Shown: piece after piece, positions 1-6,314 of the stretch | Layout of the letters: every line of letters starts with the position of its first letter | Numbering within the stretch: the first letter of the stretch is position 1 | Assembly (NCBI RefSeq): GCF_030654605.1 | Contig: NZ_JAURXB010000144.1 | Location: 1-36,983 of the forward strand | Length of the DNA stretch: 36,983 nucleotides | Direction: 5' to 3' | Source of the DNA: Bradyrhizobium sp. | GTDB lineage: Bacteria; Pseudomonadota; Alphaproteobacteria; Rhizobiales; Xanthobacteraceae | Made by a program: the position numbers and the translations under genes | The notes under the pieces: model-generated | Seen by the model: the letters and a program-made list of their open reading frames with translations, nothing else | Databases searched by the model: none | What the model was told of the DNA's origin: nothing

Positions 1-488
1 CCGCGCTTGGCGGCGCGCATCCGATAGCCGCGGCGCCGCGGCAACCGGGCCGGCAGGTGGCGGCTAAATCGCGCCAGCTCCTGGCTGTCGTCGCCCGGCC
101 GCAATGCGCGCCGCGACAGCGCTTCGCGCGCAGTTGCCGCCTGCCCGGTTTCGTTGATGTCATCCGACAGCGGCGCGTCATATCCGGCGCCATCGTCCTG
201 CGCCTGCAGTTCCTCGTCACTTTCGGCGACCTGATCGGACAGCGTGCCGGCAAGGCCGAGAAAATGCATGTCGAACAGCATGTCGAAATCGGGCTGCCGC
301 TCGAACGGCGGCGCCAGCGTGGCGACGCCGGCGCGGCGGATGTCCTCGATATCGCGCGGACCGAGCAGCTCGATCGCCCGCAGAAAGGCCAGGCCCTGTT
401 CCGGCGCGACCGCAAAGCCATTGCGGCGCAGCAGCCCGATGAAATCCAGCAGCGGCCGGGCTGCGAGCGGCAAAGCAAGCTCCGTCAT
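1..488 (-). CDS. VWA-domain (CoxE-like) protein, N-terminal part, cut by window edge
   Basis: The reading frame starts at the ATG at 488, overlaps the MoxR stop as ATGA, and stays open to the left edge, giving about 162 residues. The visible part is the helical N-terminus typical of VWA_CoxE proteins: it begins MTELALPLAARPLLDF, continues with LRRNGFAVAPEQ, then has an acidic stretch near residues 90-120. The MIDAS metal site that defines the family would lie to the left of the window and cannot be seen. CoxE-type proteins act with a MoxR AAA+ ATPase in maturing molybdenum hydroxylases such as CO dehydrogenase. The coupled overlap with a moxR gene downstream of a Mo-hydroxylase operon is the main support for the call. 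Family assignment is fairly sure; substrate enzyme is inferred from position. Confidence 0.75.
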   Translation of the reverse strand, partial: MTELALPLAARPLLDFIGLLRRNGFAVAPEQGLAFLRAIELLGPRDIEDIRRAGVATLAPPFERQPDFDMLFDMHFLGLAGTLSDQVAESDEELQAQDDGAGYDAPLSDDINETGQAATAREALSRRALRPGDDSQELARFSRHLPARLPRRRGYRMRAAKR

Positions 489-1366
489 GCCGCGATCTCC
501 GCGATGATGGCGTCGAGCCGCGGGGCAATGAAGGCGAGATCCTCCTCGTCCTTCAGCGCCACACCGATCGCGCGGCGGAATGCATCCGGCCAGGGCGCGC
601 CGGTTTTCGCCAGCAGGGTCGCGGCTTCCGCCCAGTCGATCGCCTCGGCGACGCCGGGCGGCTTGGTCAGCGGCTCCTGCCGCAGCCGACCGACCGCCGT
701 GACGATCGCGCGCGCGGTGGACTCGGCGACGGAGGACGCGCGCATCATGATGATCCGCGCCTCGCGCTCCGGATCCGGATACGCGATGTAATGATAGACG
801 CAGCGCCGCCGCAGCGCCTCGTGCAGATCGCGGGTGCGGTTCGAGGTCAGGATCACCACCGGGCGTTCATGCGCCCGCAGGGTGCCGCGCTCAGGGATCG
901 AGATCGAGAAGTCCGAGAGGAATTCGAGCAGGAACGCCTCGAATTCCGGATCGGAGCGATCGATTTCGTCGATCAGCAGCACGGTCGATTCCGGCCGGCG
1001 CAGCGCCGCCAGCATCGGCCGTTCGATCAGGAAATCGTCGCGATAGATATCGATCGGCTCGTCGCCGGCCTGACGGATCGCCAGCATCTGGCGCGGGTAG
1101 TTCCACTCGTAAAGCGCGGCGGCGGCGTCGATGCCCTCGTAGCATTGCAGCCGGATCAGCTGCCGCCCCAGGATCCCGGCGATCGCCTTGGCGGCTTCGG
1201 TCTTGCCGACACCCGGCGCGCCTTCCAGCAGCAACGGCTTGCCCAACGCGAGCGCGAGATAGCCGGCGGTGGCGAAGCCGTCATCGGCGAGGTAATAGGC
1301 CGCGCGCAAGGCGTCGGCCAGTTTCTCCGGCCGATCGATCCCCCCGACACTCCCGCGCACCGCCAT
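485..1366 (-). CDS. MoxR-family AAA+ ATPase (CoxD-like maturation chaperone)
   Basis: A 293-residue AAA+ ATPase. Walker A is GAPGVGKT at residues 49-56. Walker B is VLLIDEID, with the acidic pair at 133-134. A sensor-1-like VILTSN follows, then an arginine-rich LRRRC segment. The length fits the MoxR family. I chose the ATG at 1366 because an AGGGGA ribosome site lies just upstream, overlapping the stop codon of the preceding gene, and because conserved family sequence starts soon after it. The frame is open further upstream, but that part overlaps the Mo-subunit gene and looks like a shadow. In cox operons the CoxD/CoxE pair helps build the Mo active site; here it probably matures the hydroxylase encoded just upstream. 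The gene overlaps the next one (VWA) by 4 nt, so the two are translationally coupled. Confidence 0.9.
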   Translation of the reverse strand: MAVRGSVGGIDRPEKLADALRAAYYLADDGFATAGYLALALGKPLLLEGAPGVGKTEAAKAIAGILGRQLIRLQCYEGIDAAAALYEWNYPRQMLAIRQAGDEPIDIYRDDFLIERPMLAALRRPESTVLLIDEIDRSDPEFEAFLLEFLSDFSISIPERGTLRAHERPVVILTSNRTRDLHEALRRRCVYHYIAYPDPEREARIIMMRASSVAESTARAIVTAVGRLRQEPLTKPPGVAEAIDWAEAATLLAKTGAPWPDAFRRAIGVALKDEEDLAFIAPRLDAIIAEIAA

Positions 1367-1377
1367 TCCGATGTCCC

Positions 1378-2403
1378 CTATGCGCGCCGGACTTGCGGCC
1401 GCGCGCCGCCCTGCGCCTTTAACGCGCGCAGGATCTTCTCCGGCGTGATCGGCAGCGTATCGATCCGCACCCCGATGGCGTTGAAGATGGCGTTGGCAAC
1501 CGCCGGCAGCACCGGATTGGCGCACATCTCGCCCGGGCCCTTGCCGCCGAACGGACCGTCCGGCGCCGGCCGCTCCAGCACCGCGATGTCGTGAGGCGCG
1601 ATGTCGCCGGGACCCGGCATCAGATACTCGTTGTAATCGCGACCGCCATGTTCGGGGTTGGGATAATACGGCTCCGGCGTTTCGTAGAGTGCGTGGCTCA
1701 TGCCCATCCAGGCGCCGCCGACCAGTTGCTGCTCGACCATTTTCGGATTGAGCGCGCGACCGAGTTCATAGGCGCTGGTCATCCTGTTGACCTTGACGTC
1801 GCCGGTTTCGTCGCAAACCTCGAGATCGACGACCAGGCAGGCATGGGCATAGGCGGTGACCGGCGACATCTCGCCGGTCTCCGGACTGACGTTGGACAGC
1901 GGGATCAGAAAGATGCCGCGGCCAGCGATGGTCTTGCCCTGCTTGAACTGCGCCGCCTGCGACGCCGCCTTTACGGTGATTGTTTTCGACGCCGCGCCAC
2001 GGACATGGATGTTGCCCTTGCCGTCGGTGACCAGATCCTCGGCATTGACCTCGAGCTCCTCGGCTGCGGCCTCCAGCAGCACGCCCCGCGCCTCCTTTGC
2101 CGCGACGATCACCGCATTGCCGACACGGTGCGTACCGCGCGAGGCGAACGAGCCCATGTCATGCGGACCGGTGTCGCTGTCGGCGGTGTCGACATAGACA
2201 TCCTCGATCGGCACACCCAGCGTTTCCGCCGCGATCTGCCGGCTGACCTGTTTCATGCCCTGCCCGAGATCGATAGCCGACAGCGCCACGGTGAATTTGC
2301 CGTCCGGATTGGCATGCACCAGTGCCTGGCTGGGATCGCCGCCGAGATTCATGCCGATCGGGTAATTGATGGACGCCATTCCGCGCCCATGATGCCGTGT
2401 CAT
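1378..2403 (-). CDS. Molybdenum hydroxylase large subunit, C-terminal half (second Mo-cofactor-binding domain)
   Basis: 341 residues matching the second molybdopterin-binding domain of xanthine dehydrogenase/CO dehydrogenase-type large subunits. Visible markers are GRGMAS near the start, LGQGMKQ (the GQG loop that contacts the cofactor) and, near the end, GGKGPGEMCANP, which carries the glutamate expected to act as catalytic base. The gene starts one base after the TGA of the preceding gene, with GGAGG about ten bases upstream of the ATG at 2403, so this is a real separate start and not a sequencing frameshift. It must assemble with the product of 2405-4087 to give one active site. Comparable splits are known in nicotinate dehydrogenase-type enzymes. 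Substrate is unknown. Confidence 0.92.
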   Translation of the reverse strand: MTRHHGRGMASINYPIGMNLGGDPSQALVHANPDGKFTVALSAIDLGQGMKQVSRQIAAETLGVPIEDVYVDTADSDTGPHDMGSFASRGTHRVGNAVIVAAKEARGVLLEAAAEELEVNAEDLVTDGKGNIHVRGAASKTITVKAASQAAQFKQGKTIAGRGIFLIPLSNVSPETGEMSPVTAYAHACLVVDLEVCDETGDVKVNRMTSAYELGRALNPKMVEQQLVGGAWMGMSHALYETPEPYYPNPEHGGRDYNEYLMPGPGDIAPHDIAVLERPAPDGPFGGKGPGEMCANPVLPAVANAIFNAIGVRIDTLPITPEKILRALKAQGGARPQVRRA

Positions 2404-2404
2404 C

Positions 2405-4087
2405 TCAGCGCCTCCGTGTGAACACTGACGAGAACCGCGCCGCGCCATGCTGGGGCGCCGCCGGCGGTGCCGGAACGGGTGGTGCCGGAGCCGGTAGCGG
2501 CGCGGCGGTGGCCGGCTGCGACGGATAGCTCGGCAACGGGGCCACCGGCTGATGCGCCGGCGGCGGTTGATGGACCGGTATGGCGGGTTGGGGTTGATAG
2601 GCCGGCAGCGATGCTCCGGCGCCCGGCGTCAGCCGCGGCGGCGCCTGTCGCGTCTCCGGCCGCCCGATCCGGCCGCCCTCATCGGTCACCGTGGGCGGTA
2701 TCGTCGCGCGCGGACCGCCGCCGCCGCTCAACGACGAGGCGCGCCGCGCCGTCTCGCTCAGCGGCCAGTTCACTTTCTGCGCCGCGACCTGGACGCATTC
2801 GATCAGCGCGGTGTTGTGGGCGACGCGGCGATGCGCCTTCATGTCGCCATCGCGATAGGCGTTGAGGATGCGGAATTCCATCGGGTCGATGCCAACCAGA
2901 TGCGCCAGCTTGTCCATCTGCACTTCGATCGAAAAGTCCACCCCGGTGACGCCGAAGCCCCGCATCGCTGTGGCGGGCACGCGGTTGGTGAAGACGCAAT
3001 AGGCGTCGCCGCGCACGTTCGGGATCGTGTAGGGACCCGGCATGTGGGCGACGCATTTGACCACGCCATAGCTGGTCAGCCGTGTATAGGCGCCGGCATC
3101 GAAATAGGAGGTGATCTGCCGCGCCACGATGCGGCCGTCGCGCATCACGCCGTCCTTGATGACGTGCCGCTCGGCCCCGCGCGGGGAGCCGAACTGCATC
3201 TCCTCCTCGCGCCCCAGCACATAGCGGACCGGCCGCCCGGTGAGCATGGCGCCGAGCACCGCCAGCGGCTCGGTCAGCGAATCGACCTTGCCGCCGAATC
3301 CGCCGCCGACGGTGCCGCCGATGAAATGCAGCCGGTTGGATTCCAGCGCGAGTATCTTGGCGGTGGTGCCGAGCGAGAAGAACAGGCCCTGCGCGCAGGA
3401 ATGCACGACGTAGCGGTTGTTGGTTTCGGGAGCGGCGATCGTGCCGTTGGTCTCGGTCGAGGCGTGCTCGATCGGCGACATCTGGTAGCGCTCCTCGAGC
3501 ACGTGATCGGCGCTGCGGAACGCCGCCTCGACATCGCCGAAGCGCAGTTTCTGGTGGTCGTATTTGTCGTGATACTCGAAATAATTTCCCGGATAGGTCT
3601 CGTTGACGACGACCGCGCCCGGCTTCAGCGCCTCCTGCACGTCGAACACCGTGGGCAGCGGATCGTAGCTGACGCGAACCAGTTTGACGGCGGCCATGGC
3701 TTCCGCATCGCTGTCGGCGATGATGGCGACGATCGGCTCGCCTTTGTAACGCACCTTGTCGACGGCGAGCGTCGGCTCGTCGTCCTTGCCGAACCCGATC
3801 AGGCTGAGCAGCGTGTTCTTGTTGACCGGCACGTCCTGCGCCCGGATCACGCGCTTCACCCCGGGCGCGCGCTCCGCGGCAGAAACGTCGATGCTCCTGA
3901 TACGGGCATGATGATGCGGCGAGCGCACCACCTTCAAATGCAGCAGACCGTCAAAACCGTGATCATCGAAGAACCGGGTGCGGCCGGTGACATGCCCCAG
4001 CATGTCCTGGCGCTGCTCGCCCTTGCCGATCACGTTGAGATTGTCGTCGCGCTCGTCGGCGAACAGATCCTTGCGAAACTCCAGCAT
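2405..4087 (-). CDS. Molybdenum hydroxylase large subunit, N-terminal half, with Pro-rich tail
   Basis: 560 residues. The first ~130 form the a/b hammerhead domain (VIGKGEQRQDMLGHVTG near the start). Residues ~150-440 form the first Mo-cofactor domain, with GGTVGGGFGGK and, later, TAMRGFGVTG. That last motif resembles xanthine dehydrogenase-like enzymes and is not the AYxCSFR loop of form I CO dehydrogenase or the AYRGAGR loop of form II, so this is not a classical CoxL. The conserved sequence stops after WPLSE; the last ~110 residues are proline/alanine-rich (PAYQPQPAIPVHQPPPAHQP) and end in FSSVFTRRR. The second Mo domain is encoded by the next gene. Start at 4087 is supported by GAGGAA upstream. 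Probably cytoplasmic; no signal peptide is seen. Confidence 0.92.
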   Translation of the reverse strand: MLEFRKDLFADERDDNLNVIGKGEQRQDMLGHVTGRTRFFDDHGFDGLLHLKVVRSPHHHARIRSIDVSAAERAPGVKRVIRAQDVPVNKNTLLSLIGFGKDDEPTLAVDKVRYKGEPIVAIIADSDAEAMAAVKLVRVSYDPLPTVFDVQEALKPGAVVVNETYPGNYFEYHDKYDHQKLRFGDVEAAFRSADHVLEERYQMSPIEHASTETNGTIAAPETNNRYVVHSCAQGLFFSLGTTAKILALESNRLHFIGGTVGGGFGGKVDSLTEPLAVLGAMLTGRPVRYVLGREEEMQFGSPRGAERHVIKDGVMRDGRIVARQITSYFDAGAYTRLTSYGVVKCVAHMPGPYTIPNVRGDAYCVFTNRVPATAMRGFGVTGVDFSIEVQMDKLAHLVGIDPMEFRILNAYRDGDMKAHRRVAHNTALIECVQVAAQKVNWPLSETARRASSLSGGGGPRATIPPTVTDEGGRIGRPETRQAPPRLTPGAGASLPAYQPQPAIPVHQPPPAHQPVAPLPSYPSQPATAAPLPAPAPPVPAPPAAPQHGAARFSSVFTRRR

Positions 4088-4097
4088 CGGGATTTCC

Positions 4098-4580
4098 TCA
4101 GGCGCGGCGGGCGCCGCGCTGCTGCGCGGCGGCCAGAATGGCGTTGATGATCGGCTCGTAGCCGGTGCAGCGGCAGATATTGCCGGCGATCGCCTCGACC
4201 ACCTCGACTCGTGTCGGGTCCGGATTGCGGTCGAGCAGCGCCTTCGCCGCCATCAGCATGCCGGGCGTGCAGAAGCCGCATTGCGCGGCGAAATGCTCCA
4301 TGAAGGCGGCCTGCAGCGGATGCAGCGTCGGCCCATCGGCAAGTCCGCTCGCGGTCTCGATCGATCGCCCCTCACAGGTCACGCTGAGCGTCAGGCACCC
4401 CAATCGCGGTTCGCCATCGACCAGCACGGTGCAGACGCCGCAGGTGCCCTGGCCGCAACCGAACTTCGGGGCGAAATCGCCGAGCCCACGCCTGATGGTG
4501 CCGAGCAGCGTCTCCGCGGGCTCGACGAACACCGCGCGATCAGAGCCGTTGAGGCGAAACTGGACAGGCATCCGGGCCAT
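4098..4580 (-). CDS. Molybdenum hydroxylase [2Fe-2S] small subunit
   Basis: 160 residues, the usual length for the CoxS/XdhC-type iron-sulfur subunit. The N-terminal plant-ferredoxin-like cluster site is seen as CGQGTCGVC followed by a cysteine in RLGC. The C-terminal helical cluster domain has CGFCTPGM and CRCTGYEP. All eight cluster cysteines appear to be present. The protein passes electrons from the Mo site to the FAD subunit. The start at 4580 has AAGGAA upstream. The gene sits 12 nt after the FAD-subunit gene and 10 nt before the Mo-subunit gene, giving the M-S-L order known from cox operons. Confidence 0.95.
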   Translation of the reverse strand: MARMPVQFRLNGSDRAVFVEPAETLLGTIRRGLGDFAPKFGCGQGTCGVCTVLVDGEPRLGCLTLSVTCEGRSIETASGLADGPTLHPLQAAFMEHFAAQCGFCTPGMLMAAKALLDRNPDPTRVEVVEAIAGNICRCTGYEPIINAILAAAQQRGARRA

Positions 4581-4592
4581 TGACGCGTTCCT

Positions 4593-5417
4593 TCAGGATG
4601 TCTCGCCGGCAAGCAGCCGGCCGAGATGCACAGGCAGTACTTCGCGGCGATACCACTCCGAGGCGATCGCATCGGTCGCGGGTTGCGTGCCCTCGAGCGC
4701 CGCGGTCTTCGCCGCAGCTATGGTGGCTGCGTCCAGGCTGCGGCCCTCCAGCACGCGCTCGACCGCTTTGGCGCGCAGCGGCGTCGGCCCCATCGCGCCA
4801 TAGGCGATCCGCGCGCCGCTGATCCTTCCGGCGTTCTGCGGCAGATGCGCCGCGATCGAGAGCACCGAGATGCCTTTGGGCCGCACCCGCGCGACTTTTA
4901 GAAAGCGAAATGCATCGGCGCCGGCCGGGCGATTGAAGACGACCGAGGCCACCAGCCCGACCCCGCCCCGCGCCCGGTTCGCCAGCATCTCCTCGAGCGG
5001 CATCTCCCGGGCGCCGCCGGAGCCGGCGTGCAGCGTGACGACGGCGTCGAGCGCCAACAGCGCGGTGGCGAAATCGCCATAGGGGGTAGCCGCGAATAAA
5101 TTTCCGCCGATGGTCGCCGTAGTGCGCACGGCGGGGCCGCCGATGCCGCGCGCCGGTGCGTGCAGATAGGACAGGTCACGGCTGGCCAACACCATCGCCA
5201 TGGTAACGCCGGCGCCGAGTTCGACCCGCGCGCCGCCGGTGTTCATCGCCAGCAGCACCGGATCGATCGCGCGCAGCAAGGTGCCTTCCGTCATCAGGCC
5301 CTCGTTGATGGTGCGCACCAGCAGCGTGCCGCCACCGAGCAGCTGCGCGCCGTTGTCGCTCGCGAGGATACTCGCGGCCTCCTGTAATCCCTGCACGATG
5401 CGAACATTGACGGACAT
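4593..5417 (-). CDS. Molybdenum hydroxylase FAD-binding medium subunit
   Basis: 274 residues of the CoxM/FAD_binding_5 family. Features seen are LLGGGTLLV (usual form AGGQSL), TTATIGGNLFAATPYGDF (usual form ATIGGNLA...SPxxD, which binds FAD), and a C-terminal CO_deh_flav_C-like region with RISGARIAYGAMGPTP. The subunit takes electrons from the iron-sulfur subunit and passes them to an external acceptor. I chose ATG 5417 (MSVNVRIVQG) because AGGAAG lies just upstream and the frame further upstream runs into the SRPBCC gene. It lies 8 nt downstream of that gene. Confidence 0.93.
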   Translation of the reverse strand: MSVNVRIVQGLQEAASILASDNGAQLLGGGTLLVRTINEGLMTEGTLLRAIDPVLLAMNTGGARVELGAGVTMAMVLASRDLSYLHAPARGIGGPAVRTTATIGGNLFAATPYGDFATALLALDAVVTLHAGSGGAREMPLEEMLANRARGGVGLVASVVFNRPAGADAFRFLKVARVRPKGISVLSIAAHLPQNAGRISGARIAYGAMGPTPLRAKAVERVLEGRSLDAATIAAAKTAALEGTQPATDAIASEWYRREVLPVHLGRLLAGETS

Positions 5418-5425
5418 GGCGCTTC

Positions 5426-5869
5426 CTAACCTGCGAGTTCGGGCAGCTGGCGAACCGCCGCGATGCCATTCGAATAGACCTCGTTGCCGACGAGGTCGGC
5501 GAGTTCCGCCTCGCGCCCGGCCGGCGTGGTGAACCGGCCCTCCCAATGCCAGAAGCTGCGATTGCCGTCGGTGACCGGCAGCAGCCGGACATGAGCGACA
5601 TAGTTGAACAGCGGGATCGGCGTCTCCAGCAGGCAGTAGCTGAAGGTCATTTCCAGGTCCGACAGCGCCAGCAACTGTTCGCGCAATTCGGCACCGTCCT
5701 GCATCGTGAAGCGGCGGACGCAGCCGATCCTGTCGGAGGGATAACCGCGCTCGATCGTGCTCCTGGCGACGATCGGATGCCAGGATTCATGGCCGTTGAA
5801 GTCGCGCAGCACGGCCCACAGCCGTTCGACCGGGGCGTCGATGATGGTGCTGCGAACGACCTTCGGCAT
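5426..5869 (-). CDS. SRPBCC (START-like) family protein, copy 1
   Basis: 147 residues with the Polyketide_cyc2/SRPBCC fold pattern: IIDAPVERLWAVLRDFNG at the start, a HPIVARSTIE strand, IGCVRRF, and a long C-terminal helix with GNEVYSNGIAAV. Such proteins form a deep hydrophobic cavity that holds small organic ligands; CoxG, found in CO dehydrogenase operons, is a relative. It is the close paralogue of the next gene (5873-6310), with shared blocks such as RDFNG, WHP, IGCVR/VGCVR, NYVA and LxPVTD. A role in carrying the hydroxylase substrate or in cofactor delivery is inferred from position only. Confidence 0.85.
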   Translation of the reverse strand: MPKVVRSTIIDAPVERLWAVLRDFNGHESWHPIVARSTIERGYPSDRIGCVRRFTMQDGAELREQLLALSDLEMTFSYCLLETPIPLFNYVAHVRLLPVTDGNRSFWHWEGRFTTPAGREAELADLVGNEVYSNGIAAVRQLPELAG

Positions 5870-5872
5870 CGC

Positions 5873-6310
5873 TCAGGCTCCGAAGGCGCGATTGAGCGCG
5901 TCGAAACCGGTCTGGAACACATTGCCGCCGACTCCGCTGACCAGCTCGGCTTCCAGCTCCGGCGCGCAGTCGAAGTCGGCGCTCCATTCGATGAAGGTGC
6001 GGTCCTGGTCGGTGACCGGGGTCAGCCGCAGCGAGGCGACGTAATTGGTCAGCGGCATCGGCGAATCCAGGATCGAATAGGTACAGAGCATGTCGAAGTC
6101 CGAGAGCCCGAGCAGCTTTTCGCGCAGCCGGTCGCCATTGCGCAGCGCGAACGCCCTGACGCAACCGACCTTGTCGGGCGGCTCGCCGTTCTCGATCCGG
6201 CTTTCCGCGATACCGGGATGCCAGTTCGGCAGACCGTTGAAGTCGCGCACGCGCGCCCAGACCTTGGGCGCCGGTGCATTGATGACACTGGATACGTAGA
6301 CGCGGGCCAT
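5873..6310 (-). CDS. SRPBCC (START-like) family protein, copy 2
   Basis: 145 residues, paralogous to the neighbouring gene at 5426-5869. It starts MARVYVSSVINAPAPKVW, followed by ARVRDFNGLPNWHP and KVGCVRAFAL. The ATG at 6310 was chosen because a perfect AAGGAG lies 7 bases upstream; the longer open frame to 6433 would overlap the flotillin gene and has no such site. The flotillin gene ends 4 nt upstream and the next SRPBCC gene starts 3 nt downstream. Two copies side by side suggest a duplicated ligand-binding protein, perhaps a heterodimer (inference). Confidence 0.85.
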   Translation of the reverse strand: MARVYVSSVINAPAPKVWARVRDFNGLPNWHPGIAESRIENGEPPDKVGCVRAFALRNGDRLREKLLGLSDFDMLCTYSILDSPMPLTNYVASLRLTPVTDQDRTFIEWSADFDCAPELEAELVSGVGGNVFQTGFDALNRAFGA

Positions 6311-6314
6311 TCGA

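Noticed and set aside
1378..5417. Calling the Mo-hydroxylase a CO dehydrogenase (coxMSL)
   Set aside because: Gene order is cox-like, but the active-site loop reads TAMRGFGV and has neither the form I AYxCSFR nor the form II AYRGAGR motif.
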